A stretch of DNA of 7,799 nucleotides from Candidatus Omnitrophota bacterium (lineage in GTDB: Bacteria; Omnitrophota; Gorgyraeia; Zapsychrales; Fredricksoniimonadaceae). The notes beneath the pieces were generated by a model, which had not been told where the DNA came from, did no database searches, and saw only the letters and a program-made list of their open reading frames with translations. Shown piece by piece: positions 1-7,158 of this stretch; the stretch's first letter is position 1; each line of letters begins with the position of its first letter. Location of the stretch: contig JAHFGE010000067.1 of NCBI GenBank assembly GCA_023247575.1, positions 1-7,799 of the forward strand, in the 5' to 3' direction. The position numbers and the translations under genes were made by a program.

Positions 1-1131
1 ACAGGATATGCGCATATGGATCTCTTTGGCCCCTGCCTCACGAAGTTCTTGAATACGGTTTCGGGAGGTTGTGCCTCTGACAATGGAATCCTCGACCACC
101 ACCACCCGTTTGTCTTTGAGCATATCACGTATCGGATTAAGTTTAACACGTACACGAAAGTCACGCAAAAACTGAGTCGGCTGAATAAATGTGCGGCCAA
201 TATAGTGATTGCGGATCATAGCAATTTCAAAAGGCAACTTCATCTGCTGGGCGTAGCCTAAGGCCGCATAATTGCCGGAATCTGGTATCCCCATGACAAA
301 ATCCGCATCAATGGGATGTTCTTTAGCTAATTGTACACCCAAACGTTTTCTGACTTGATAAACATTATCGCCAAAAATATGGCTGTCGGGACGAGCGAAA
401 TAAATATTTTCAAAAATGCATCTAGCTTCTATTTTCTTTTGAGATCCCGGTAAAAAAGTGGATTCTATTTTATTGCCTTTAATGATGACGATTTCTCCCC
501 GGTCAATTTCCCGCACAAATTCGGCCTTCATCAAATCAAAGGCGCAGCTTTCAGAGGCCAAAATATAGCAGTCTCCCAGTCTGCCCAAACATAAAGGCCT
601 GTACCCATGTGGATCACGGGCTCCAATTAAATAATCTTCCACCAAAAGTATGACCGAATAGGCGCCTTTGAGTTGGCTTAAAGTACTGACCAGCCATTGT
701 TTCAAATCCCCATTGGGGGATTTGGCTAATAAATGCACAAAAATTTCCGAATCCATCGAAGTCTGAAAAATAGACCCTTCGCTTTCAAGCCGTTCGTATA
801 ATTCTTCCGTGTTGATTAAATTACCGTTATGGGCGACGGCAATGGGTTTTTTGCGATGAGTCACTAAAATGGGCTGTATATTTTTCAGATGCGAACTCCC
901 GGTGGTCGAATAACGGGTATGGGCAATAGCCACATGGCCTGGAAGTTTGCTGATACTGTCCTCATCAAAATTTTCGACAGCCAAACCGACTTTCTTAAGG
1001 ACATGGGCCTCCTTACCATCATAGGAGACTATGCCAGCAGCCTCTTCGCCTCTATGCTGCAAGGCATAAAGCCCTAAGAAAGCCATTTGACTGGCTTGTT
1101 TATGATGACTGACTCCAACAATTCCACACAT
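1..1131 (-). CDS. purF: Amidophosphoribosyltransferase (PurF), 3' end cut off by window
   Basis: PurF makes 5-phosphoribosylamine from PRPP and glutamine, the first committed step of purine synthesis. I translated 377 residues from the ATG at 1131 to the window edge. It begins MCGIVGV, so the catalytic Cys2 follows the initiator Met directly and there is no propeptide of the B. subtilis kind. The Ntn glutaminase domain fills about residues 1-230, with [10 protein letters not shown] (near 25), AHTRYSTTG (70-78) and AHNGNL (about 100). The phosphoribosyltransferase domain follows: [13 protein letters not shown] (from 238), [10 protein letters not shown] (about 281) and the PRPP loop [14 protein letters not shown] (343-356). 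Cys238 is where B. subtilis-type enzymes have an Fe-S ligand; the later ligands lie outside the window. The family is usually about 450-510 aa, so roughly 100 residues are missing. The start lies 32 nt inside carB. The only SD-like run, GGTGGAG (1148-1154), is 16 nt upstream, so coupled translation is likely. Confidence 0.97.
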   Translation of the reverse strand, partial: MCGIVGVSHHKQASQMAFLGLYALQHRGEEAAGIVSYDGKEAHVLKKVGLAVENFDEDSISKLPGHVAIAHTRYSTTGSSHLKNIQPILVTHRKKPIAVAHNGNLINTEELYERLESEGSIFQTSMDSEIFVHLLAKSPNGDLKQWLVSTLSQLKGAYSVILLVEDYLIGARDPHGYRPLCLGRLGDCYILASESCAFDLMKAEFVREIDRGEIVIIKGNKIESTFLPGSQKKIEARCIFENIYFARPDSHIFGDNVYQVRKRLGVQLAKEHPIDADFVMGIPDSGNYAALGYAQQMKLPFEIAMIRNHYIGRTFIQPTQFLRDFRVRVKLNPIRDMLKDKRVVVVEDSIVRGTTSRNRIQELREAGAKEIHMRISC

Positions 1132-4100
1132 ATAAATTTTGTAACGACTCCACCGTAAATTCTTCCCTGAGCGAAGCTTCAATACCATTAACGGCAGCCC
1201 AGGCGCCCTGCAATGTCGTAATGCAGGGGATGTTGTGCAAAATAGCTGCTGCCCGGATCGATCGCATATCCGATTGGCTTTTCTTGCCAGAAGGGGTATT
1301 GATAATTAAATTTATCTCATTTTTTTTTAACAGCGTCAAGGCATTATTCTGTCCCTCCTGATGTTTATCGACAATGGCCGCATCAATGCCGTTATCGCGC
1401 AGCACCCTGGCTGTGCCTCTGGTCGCTGAAATTTTAAATTTCAAATCGACCAGCTTTTTAGCGGTCAACACCACATGACGCTTATCGTGATCATTAACAC
1501 TGATAAAAACAGTTCCCGAGCGGGGCAAAGCTTGGTTGGCAGCCATCTGGGATTTGGCAAAGGCTGCTCCAAAGGTAGTGGCAATACCCATCACCTCCCC
1601 AGTAGATTTCATTTCTGGCCCTAAAATGATATCGACTCCGGAAAAACGGTTAAAAGGTAAGACCGATTCTTTAACACAGTAATATTTTAACTCATCGGAA
1701 CTAGGTAATTCAAAATCTTTGAGGGTTTTGCCCGCCATAATTTGAGCGGCGATTTTCGGCAAAGAAATACCTATGGCTTTGGAAACAAATGGGGCCGTGC
1801 GCGAGGCGCGAGGATTAACTTCCAACACATAAACTTGAGACCCTTTAACAGCAAACTGAATATTGAGAAGTCCTATCACTTTCAAGCTCATGGCCAAAAG
1901 CACTGTGTGTTCTTTAATCTCCCTGAGGATGCCCTTGCTTAAAGTGTGTGGAGGCAAAACACAGGCAGAATCGCCAGAATGAATCCCAGCATTCTCAATA
2001 TGCTCCATAATACCGCCTATAAAAACATCCTTGCCATCGCAAATAGCATCCACGTCTATTTCCTGAGCATCTTCCAGGAATTTATCGATTAAAACCGGAT
2101 GGCCGCGCGAGACACTATGCACTTCATCCAAGAAGGATTTCAAAGATTCCTCGTCATAGACAATACGCATAGCCCGGCCCCCTAGAACATAAGAGGGCCG
2201 TACCAGCACCGGGTAACCGATACGGACGGCGGCCAACAAAGTTTCCTCTTTAGAAGTCGTTGAGGCATTGGCCGGCTGGGCAATTTTCAGCTGATTAATC
2301 AGGTTGGCAAAATGCTCCCGATTTTCGGCCAAATCTATGGAATCAACCGAGGTCCCAATAATAGGGACTCCCGCCTGCTGTAAACGTCGGGCCAAATTCA
2401 AAGGCGTCTGCCCGCCGAATTGAACAATAACCCCATGGGGTTTTTCTACATCATAAATGTTCATCACATCTTCAAAGGTGAGCGGCTCAAAATACAACCG
2501 ATCGGACGTATCATAGTCGGTAGACACCGTTTCAGGATTAGAATTAACCATGATCGTTTCAAAACCCATTTCCTTCAAAGCAAAAGAAGCATGGCAGCAG
2601 CAATAATCAAATTCAATCCCCTGGCCGATACGATTAGGGCCGCCTCCTAAAATCATAATCCTTTTCTTAGGAGTTTGACGCTTTTGATTATTCAAAATGG
2701 CTTCATCTTCCGTCTCATACGTCGAATAATAATAAGGAGTATACGCTTCAAATTCTGCGGCGCATGTATCAACCAATTTAAAAGTAGCTACGATGCCGTG
2801 CTCTTGACGCAGTTGGCGTACATCCTTCTCGCTTTTATTCATCATTTCCGCTAATTGAGCATCCGAGAACCCGTACTCTTTGGCGCGGCGCAGCAGCTGT
2901 GGGCTTAAACTCCCGTCGGAGGCAACGGCGCTTTTAAGCTCTTGTTCCAATTCCAGTATTTGAGCGATTTGATCAATAAACCAAATATCAATTTTGGATA
3001 ATTGGGCCACTTCTTCGATGGAACACCCCTTTTGCAAGGCATACTTCAAATAAAAAATGCGCGAGGCATTAGGTTCAATCAATCGCAGTTTTATCTTTTC
3101 ATAGTCAATATCATGGTAATCTTGTTTATTATCCAGGCCACTATGATCGATCTCTAAGCCGCGTAACCCTTTTTGTAATGCTTCTTTAAATGTCCGTCCG
3201 ATGGCCATCGTCTCGCCCACAGACTTCATTTGCACTCCCAACACATCTTTGGCCTCAGGGAATTTTTCAAAGGTAAACCGAGGAATTTTAACCACGACAT
3301 AATCAATGGTGGGCTCAAAGCAGGCCGGCGTTTCTTTGGTAATATCATTTTGAATCTCATCGAGCGTATAGCCGACCGCCAACTTGGCCGCAAACTTCGC
3401 AATGGGAAATCCTGTGGCTTTAGAGGCCAATGCCGAGGAACGTGATACACGGGGATTGACTTCAATAACCACCATGCGGCCATTGGCAGGGTTCACAGCG
3501 AATTGAATATTGCTGCCGCCAGTTTCCACCCCAATCTCACGGATTAACTTAATGGCGCAATCGCGCATGTGCTGATATTCCCTGTCCGTCAAAGTTTGAG
3601 CTGGTGCCACCGTAATGCTATCGCCGGTATGTACTCCCATGGAATCGAAGTTCTCAATGGAACAAATAATGACGACATTGTCGGCGTGATCCCGCATGAC
3701 CTCCAACTCGTATTCTTTCCAGCCTTCAATGGATTCCTCAATAAGGATTTCATGGATCATGCTGCTTTCAATACCTAAGGCAGCGATATGCTCAAATTCT
3801 TCCCCATTGCGGGCTATGCCGCCACCGGTGCCTCCTAACGTAAACGAAGGACGGATAATGCAGGGGAAGCCTATATCTTCGGCCACACGCTTAGCCTCTT
3901 GCAGGCTATAGGCAAACCCGCTCCTGGGTAGGTCCAAGCCAATTTTCATAGCGGCCGCTTTAAATTCTGAGCGGTCCTCCGCTTTCTTAATGACGTCATG
4001 CTTAGCGCCGAGCATTTCCACTCCGTATTGATCCAAAATACCCTGCTCATAGAGCTGCATGGCTAAATTAAGGCCGGTCTGGCCCCCTAAGGTCGGTAAA

Positions 4101-4357
4101 ATCGCATCCGGTCTTTCTTTTTGGATAATTTTCTCGACGAATTCAAGCGTCAAAGGCTCGATATAAGTGGCATCAGCGATGCCTGGATCGGTCATAATGG
4201 TGGCTGGATTGGAATTAATCAATACAACATCGTACCCTTCTTCCTTAAGGGCTTTGCAAGCTTGGGAGCCGGAATAATCAAATTCGCAGGCCTGGCCGAT
4301 CACAATCGGCCCCGCACCAATAATCAGAATTTTTTTAATATCCGTACGTTTAGGCAT
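1100..4357 (-). CDS. carB: Carbamoyl-phosphate synthase large subunit (CarB)
   Basis: CarB uses ammonia from CarA, bicarbonate and two ATP to make carbamoyl phosphate for pyrimidine and arginine synthesis. The open frame reaches back to a TTG at 4378. I chose the ATG at 4357 because the product then begins [26 protein letters not shown], matching the usual CarB N-terminus, at 1085 aa (E. coli has 1073). Residues are counted from this start. The first synthetase half is about 1-395, with [11 protein letters not shown] (174-184) and [11 protein letters not shown] (299-309). An oligomerisation region covers about 396-550. The second half runs about 560-925, with [15 protein letters not shown] (from 571) and [11 protein letters not shown] (846-856). 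The C-terminal MGS-like allosteric domain (about 945-1065) carries SATRGTA, VDKHQEG and NTPSGKK, where UMP/IMP-type effectors bind in the family. It overlaps carA by 8 nt (ATGCCTAA) and purF by 32 nt. No clear SD precedes the ATG, which suggests translational coupling to carA. No frameshift was seen. Confidence 0.98.
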   Translation of the reverse strand: MPKRTDIKKILIIGAGPIVIGQACEFDYSGSQACKALKEEGYDVVLINSNPATIMTDPGIADATYIEPLTLEFVEKIIQKERPDAILPTLGGQTGLNLAMQLYEQGILDQYGVEMLGAKHDVIKKAEDRSEFKAAAMKIGLDLPRSGFAYSLQEAKRVAEDIGFPCIIRPSFTLGGTGGGIARNGEEFEHIAALGIESSMIHEILIEESIEGWKEYELEVMRDHADNVVIICSIENFDSMGVHTGDSITVAPAQTLTDREYQHMRDCAIKLIREIGVETGGSNIQFAVNPANGRMVVIEVNPRVSRSSALASKATGFPIAKFAAKLAVGYTLDEIQNDITKETPACFEPTIDYVVVKIPRFTFEKFPEAKDVLGVQMKSVGETMAIGRTFKEALQKGLRGLEIDHSGLDNKQDYHDIDYEKIKLRLIEPNASRIFYLKYALQKGCSIEEVAQLSKIDIWFIDQIAQILELEQELKSAVASDGSLSPQLLRRAKEYGFSDAQLAEMMNKSEKDVRQLRQEHGIVATFKLVDTCAAEFEAYTPYYYSTYETEDEAILNNQKRQTPKKRIMILGGGPNRIGQGIEFDYCCCHASFALKEMGFETIMVNSNPETVSTDYDTSDRLYFEPLTFEDVMNIYDVEKPHGVIVQFGGQTPLNLARRLQQAGVPIIGTSVDSIDLAENREHFANLINQLKIAQPANASTTSKEETLLAAVRIGYPVLVRPSYVLGGRAMRIVYDEESLKSFLDEVHSVSRGHPVLIDKFLEDAQEIDVDAICDGKDVFIGGIMEHIENAGIHSGDSACVLPPHTLSKGILREIKEHTVLLAMSLKVIGLLNIQFAVKGSQVYVLEVNPRASRTAPFVSKAIGISLPKIAAQIMAGKTLKDFELPSSDELKYYCVKESVLPFNRFSGVDIILGPEMKSTGEVMGIATTFGAAFAKSQMAANQALPRSGTVFISVNDHDKRHVVLTAKKLVDLKFKISATRGTARVLRDNGIDAAIVDKHQEGQNNALTLLKKNEINLIINTPSGKKSQSDMRSIRAAAILHNIPCITTLQGAWAAVNGIEASLREEFTVESLQNLYVWNCWSQSS

Positions 4358-5450
4358 ATTGTTTTTTATTCTGTTCAATCATCTCAAGGAACTGCTTAAA
4401 CAAATATCTGGCATCATGAGGACCGGGGGCTGCTTCCGGATGATACTGGATAGAAAAAGCGGGATATTTCTTATGCCTGATTCCTTCGATGCTTTGGTCA
4501 TTAAGATTAGTATGAATGACTTTGACTTCATCAAGATTAAGACTACTGGCATCCACGCAAAAACCATGGTTCTGTGAGGTAATCCCTATACGGTTTCCCT
4601 CAAAGTCTTTAACCGGATGGTTCACTCCATGGTGGCCAAATTTTAATTTATAGGTCTTGCCTCCTAAGGCCAGTCCCAGGATTTGATGACCGAGGCAAAT
4701 ACCGAAAATAGGCAATCGTCCTAAAAGTTCTTTAACAGTGGTAATGACATAACCAACCACAGCCGGATCACCTGGGCCGTTGGACAAAAATACGCCATCA
4801 GGCTTAATGCTCATAATATCTTTAATCGTCGCCGTTGCCGGAAACACATGCACTTCACATCCCAAGCTGGCAAAAATACGTAAGATATTCCATTTAATGC
4901 CACAGTCAATCGCCGCAATTTTATAACGCCGGGGGCCTTGCGCCTTCCAAACATATTTTTTAGAGGTGGTCACATCTTTGACTAAGTCCGCTCCTTCCAT
5001 GGAAGGCGCCTTGTCCAGCTTGGCATGCAAACTTTTTGGATCAAAATCTTCGGTCGAAATAATGGCTTTCATAGCCCCCGAAAGCCTTAAATGGCGTGTT
5101 AAAGCTCTCGTATCCACCCCTTCCATGGCTATGATTTTATGCTCGTTTAAATAATCGATGATGCTTTTTTTGGAACGCCAGTTGGAAGGCCGTCGGCAGA
5201 ACTCTTTAGCCACGAAACCTTGCACATGAATAGTGTCAGACTCCATATCCTCATCATTGACACCATAATTGCCAATCAGAGGATACGTCATAACCACCAT
5301 CTGTCCCGTGTAGGAAGGATCGGTGAGAACTTCTTGATAACCTGTTAAAGCGGTGTTAAAGACAGCTTCGCCTATGGTTTCCCCGGTCTCTTTTAAGGTA
5401 CGGCCGTAGAATTTCGTACCGTCCTGCAGATATAGTATGGCCTCTTTCAT
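4350..5450 (-). CDS. carA: Carbamoyl-phosphate synthase small (glutaminase) subunit (CarA)
   Basis: CarA hydrolyses glutamine and channels ammonia to CarB. The product is 366 aa (E. coli 382) and appears intact. The N-terminal CPSase_sm_chain domain (about 1-135) carries [32 protein letters not shown] and [12 protein letters not shown]. The class I glutamine amidotransferase domain (about 177-358) carries SNGPGDP (223-229), the nucleophile Cys252 in [26 protein letters not shown], and the His337/Glu339 pair in QYHPE, which completes the catalytic triad. The frame extends one codon further to a TTG at 5453; the adjacent ATG at 5450 is preferred. No good SD precedes it: the upstream bases are an AT-rich TAAGTTT direct repeat. 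It is the first gene of carA-carB-purF, about 75 nt downstream of a strong-looking promoter, and its TAA stop lies inside the carB start region. Confidence 0.98.
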   Translation of the reverse strand: MKEAILYLQDGTKFYGRTLKETGETIGEAVFNTALTGYQEVLTDPSYTGQMVVMTYPLIGNYGVNDEDMESDTIHVQGFVAKEFCRRPSNWRSKKSIIDYLNEHKIIAMEGVDTRALTRHLRLSGAMKAIISTEDFDPKSLHAKLDKAPSMEGADLVKDVTTSKKYVWKAQGPRRYKIAAIDCGIKWNILRIFASLGCEVHVFPATATIKDIMSIKPDGVFLSNGPGDPAVVGYVITTVKELLGRLPIFGICLGHQILGLALGGKTYKLKFGHHGVNHPVKDFEGNRIGITSQNHGFCVDASSLNLDEVKVIHTNLNDQSIEGIRHKKYPAFSIQYHPEAAPGPHDARYLFKQFLEMIEQNKKQYA

Positions 5451-5496
5451 CAAAACTTAAAACTTACATCGCTGTGGGAAGATAAGGCGGGATTAA

Positions 5497-5515
5497 TTCC
5501 GACGTTACGTCGAAA
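5497..5515 (-). promoter_or_regulatory. Palindrome in the carA leader, possible operator or leader hairpin
   Basis: On the minus strand CGACGTAACGTCG (5512-5500) is an inverted repeat of CGACGT around one central base. With flanking TTT and GAA the dyad extends to nine pairs, including one G-T. It lies about 10-25 nt downstream of the predicted carA transcription start, a position where a repressor could block transcription or where the RNA could fold. An outer GAGGC/GCCTT pairing (5525-5521 with 5488-5484) could enclose it. There is no U-tract after it, so it is not an intrinsic terminator, and I do not recognise it as a PyrR, ArgR or PurR site. Confidence 0.5.
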
Positions 5516-5529
5516 CTAAAGCCTCATTC

Positions 5530-5558
5530 ACTATAAGGGAAGAGGATACAGTTGTCAA
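5530..5558 (-). promoter_or_regulatory. Sigma70-type promoter for carA-carB-purF
   Basis: On the minus strand a perfect TTGACA (5558-5553) is followed after exactly 17 bp by TATAGT (5535-5530), five of six matches to TATAAT. Transcription should start near 5523-5525, giving a leader of about 75 nt before the carA ATG at 5450. It is the best promoter match in the intergenic region, lies between the toxin stop and carA, and points at carA. Assignment rests on consensus match and position only. Confidence 0.8.
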
Positions 5559-5684
5559 GAAAAATGCATTGAGTTTGGCACATTTTTACTGATCTCGACG
5601 ACTCATGACATGTATTTTTCAGTCGCTACGCTTATGTCGAACTCACGTTAATAATAATCGGTACGAAAATTGGTAGTTGTTATA

Positions 5685-6056
5685 TTATTTTAATGGAAGG
5701 ACCCTGACCCGGTTCGTCATATCATCCAAAACAATTAACGCTCCTTTTATAAGCTCAGAGGTATATTGTTCTATGGTGGAAACTATCGTCTTGCCCCAAT
5801 ACTGAGGTAACACATCCTGCGTCCGCATCTGAATGACACTTGGAGAATCCGCACGAGTGAGTGCCAGCAAAGTTCCAAAATCTAAATCATGAGTAAAAAC
5901 AACCCGCCCTTCATCCTTGGCCCATTGCATAATGACATAATCTTTCGCTTTATGATCTCCTATAGTTGACCAGTGCACTGCGTCTATGCCATGCTTGTTG
6001 AGAAAATCAACCCATTGAGGTGACAAATTTATGTCTACCAGAATCTTGATACTCAT
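5685..6056 (-). CDS. DUF5615 PIN-like protein, probable toxin of a type II toxin-antitoxin pair
   Basis: The product is a 123-residue protein with the DUF5615/Mut7-C-like PIN fold signature. KILVDINLSP near the N-terminus carries the first acidic residue (Asp8). A helix follows with DAVHWSTIGDHKAKDYVIMQWA (in part residues 25-46), then RVVFTHDLDFG (51-61), whose Asp57 and Asp59 are candidate metal-binding residues. SVIQMR (73-78) and a final strand pair GALIVLDD...RVRVLPL complete the domain. The family is thought to be RNase-like by its similarity to PIN/VapC toxins; activity is inferred here. Its ATG overlaps the stop of the DUF433 gene as ATGA, with GAGGA just upstream inside that gene, so the two are translated together. 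Length is normal for the family and the acidic residues are intact, so it is probably functional. Confidence 0.88.
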   Translation of the reverse strand: MSIKILVDINLSPQWVDFLNKHGIDAVHWSTIGDHKAKDYVIMQWAKDEGRVVFTHDLDFGTLLALTRADSPSVIQMRTQDVLPQYWGKTIVSTIEQYTSELIKGALIVLDDMTNRVRVLPLK

Positions 6057-6283
6057 GCCGTCCTCAATGGCTGTTCAATTTCTTCCACGCGCCAGGCAGC
6101 GTACACCAGGGCTTCATGCAGGTCCTCTTCTTCCAAATAAGGGTAAGCCTGCAAAATTTCTTTGGGAGTTTTTCCCGCCGCCAGAAGTCCGACAATGGTT
6201 CCCACAGTAACCCTTAAACCTCGGATACAAGGTTTACCTCCCATCACCTGAGAATCAAAAGTGATACGTTTTAATCCATTCAT
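6053..6283 (-). CDS. DUF433 family protein, probable antitoxin
   Basis: The product is a 76-residue protein with the DUF433 hallmark GKPCIRGLRVTV (16-27). It continues with a helical segment GTIVGLLAAGKTPKEILQAYPYL (28-50, helix-turn-helix-like) and an EEEDLHEALVYAA helix. DUF433 proteins are small DNA-binding domains routinely encoded just before DUF5615 PIN-like proteins and are considered their antitoxins. The gene order, small size and 4-nt overlap with the downstream gene all fit. In such pairs the antitoxin commonly represses its own promoter, but no operator can be identified here. A strong SD, GGGAGG, lies five bases before the ATG and supports this start. Only 44 nt separate it from the upstream nucleotidyltransferase gene, so read-through from that unit is possible. 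Confidence 0.88.
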   Translation of the reverse strand: MNGLKRITFDSQVMGGKPCIRGLRVTVGTIVGLLAAGKTPKEILQAYPYLEEEDLHEALVYAAWRVEEIEQPLRTA

Positions 6284-6288
6284 AAAAA

Positions 6289-6294
6289 CCTCCC
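6289..6294 (-). promoter_or_regulatory. Strong Shine-Dalgarno of the DUF433 gene
   Basis: GGGAGG on the minus strand, five A/T bases before the ATG at 6283, is the clearest ribosome binding site in the window. It contrasts with the weak or absent sites before carA, carB and purF and suggests efficient antitoxin synthesis, as expected when antitoxin must exceed toxin. Confidence 0.8.
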
Positions 6295-6327
6295 GATTGA
6301 ATTTTATCGTCGTTATTCGATACCGCC

Positions 6328-6909
6328 TTAAATTTTAGATTTCATTAGCTTCTTGAAATCAAATAAGATATCTGGATTTTCTAAAGCGGTAGAAAACTCT
6401 TTCACCCATTTTTGAACCCTTTTTCGATCCAATTTAGAGAAAGTTTGTAAAATGGTTTTTACATCTATCATATCCTGCGGTCTGTGGGCGACCATTTTCA
6501 TGATCATAAGGTCCTCAGGCGTGGGAAGAGGAATCTTTAAAGAACCGATACGATGGAAAACTTTTCGCTTCATACTCTCTTCTTCAAAAGGAAGAGCTCC
6601 AAAGGAAAGATCAATACTAACACCAGTCTTTGTGTGCCTAAGCAATAAAACTCTATTTTTTCGAGCAAAATCAAGAGCATCTTTTATTCTGGTCTCAAAC
6701 TCAAACCGACGGCCATTCTTTAAGAAATTTTTCCATTGGGACTCATCAAGAAGGCTTAATACATCGATATCCTGAGTGGTGCGTGGACGAGTCAATAAAG
6801 AAACAGCAATACCTCCAATAATCAAAAATTCCCCGGGTGAATTCTTAAACCATCGAAGTAAATCTTTCAATACATCCTCAAAAAGAATGGTTTTTTTCTT
6901 AATAGCCAT
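6328..6909 (-). CDS. Nucleotidyltransferase-fold protein (AbiEii/DUF6036-like)
   Basis: The product is a 193-residue protein of the DNA polymerase beta-like nucleotidyltransferase superfamily. It shows the fold's signature: IGGIAVSLLTRPRTTQDIDVL (GG at 32-33, DxD at Asp47 and Asp49) and a third carboxylate, Asp100, in GVSIDLSFG. A helical part PTPEDLMIMKMVAHRPQDMIDV (129-150, with Lys138) is typical of AbiEii/MNT-like relatives. All three expected acidic residues are present, so catalysis (transfer of a nucleotide to RNA, protein or another substrate) is plausible; the substrate cannot be read from sequence. The start is the ATG at 6909, inside the last codons of the upstream small gene (11-nt overlap), with no good SD, so coupled translation is likely. 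Relatives act as toxins in AbiE or MNT-HEPN systems, but no HEPN or AbiEi partner is adjacent here. A non-defence role remains possible. Confidence 0.8.
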   Translation of the reverse strand: MAIKKKTILFEDVLKDLLRWFKNSPGEFLIIGGIAVSLLTRPRTTQDIDVLSLLDESQWKNFLKNGRRFEFETRIKDALDFARKNRVLLLRHTKTGVSIDLSFGALPFEEESMKRKVFHRIGSLKIPLPTPEDLMIMKMVAHRPQDMIDVKTILQTFSKLDRKRVQKWVKEFSTALENPDILFDFKKLMKSKI

Positions 6910-7123
6910 TATTGCGTTGTTTTCTAAGCTTCAGCCAGCGTTGCCTTATCTGGCTGATCTCTTTTTCCCTCTTGTGATCTGTGGAAATTGAACGGAAGGA
7001 GTCCATAAGGAAACAAAGCTGTTTAAATTTTAAAGGCATGGAAAGTGTTTGAAGCTCCAATTTCAGGGCTTTTTGCACTCGATTCCATCGCTGTTTATAG
7101 AGAAAAGCCTGTATTCTTATCAT
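6899..7123 (-). CDS. Small basic protein coupled to the nucleotidyltransferase, function unknown
   Basis: The product is 74 residues and strongly basic: I count 18 Lys/Arg against 5 Asp/Glu. It looks fully helical: an N-terminal helix (RIQAFLYKQRWNRVQKAL), a central segment (MPLKFKQLCFLMDSFRS) and a C-terminal helix (ISQIRQRWLKLRKQ). No signal peptide or membrane segment is seen. The start is ATG 7123, with AAGGA nine bases upstream. Its stop overlaps the nucleotidyltransferase start by 11 nt, so the proteins are almost certainly made together. I recall similar small proteins with a final 'RWxxLR' helix beside nucleotidyltransferases of this type, but cannot name a family. It could be an antitoxin, an RNA/DNA-binding helper or a substrate-presenting partner. 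The existence of the gene is fairly secure; its role is not. Confidence 0.7.
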   Translation of the reverse strand: MIRIQAFLYKQRWNRVQKALKLELQTLSMPLKFKQLCFLMDSFRSISTDHKREKEISQIRQRWLKLRKQRNNGY

Positions 7124-7149
7124 TTTTAACCATCCTTGAATTTTGGCTT

Positions 7150-7158
7150 ATTATATCA
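7150..7158 (-). promoter_or_regulatory. Extended -10 promoter for the small protein/nucleotidyltransferase pair
   Basis: On the minus strand TGATATAAT reads as a perfect extended -10 element (TG, one base, TATAAT; hexamer at 7155-7150). The TGA stop of the upstream repeat gene (7158-7156) forms its TGA. A start near 7143 would give a leader of about 20 nt containing the AAGGA site before ATG 7123. No good -35 hexamer is present, which is usual for extended -10 promoters. Confidence 0.65.

Larger units (their letters stand above)
5454..5684. other. Intergenic region between toxin gene and carA
   Basis: This gap holds the carA promoter and leader palindrome described separately. Upstream of the promoter is an imperfect copy of half of the palindrome (CGCTTATGTCGAA at 5629-5641 on the plus strand, compared with CGTTACGTCGAA at 5503-5514). 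A weak dyad (CGACT with AGTCG, 5600-5625) has a long loop and no T-run. I found no convincing ORF, RNA gene or terminator. Confidence 0.6.

Noticed and set aside
4358..4378. Extension of CarB by seven residues from a TTG start
   Set aside because: The ATG at 4357 gives the standard CarB N-terminus MPKRTD; the TTG has no SD and adds residues absent from the family.
4121..4399. Plus-strand open frames antisense to carB and carA, here and at many other positions
   Set aside because: They mirror strongly conserved minus-strand coding sequence, have no SD or recognisable domains and are shadows.
5600..5625. Possible terminator after the DUF5615 toxin gene
   Set aside because: The stem is only 5-6 bp with a loop of about 17 nt and no T-run, so it does not qualify.
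6301..6306. TAAAAT as a -10 box for a separate DUF433-DUF5615 promoter
   Set aside because: There is no -35 at suitable spacing, and a start there would fall within the SD, so it is unlikely to be used.
6328..7123. AT-richness of the nucleotidyltransferase unit as proof of horizontal transfer
   Set aside because: Hand-counted lines were 27-42% GC against 53-57% in sampled carB lines, but a purF line was also about 30%, so composition varies too much to decide.
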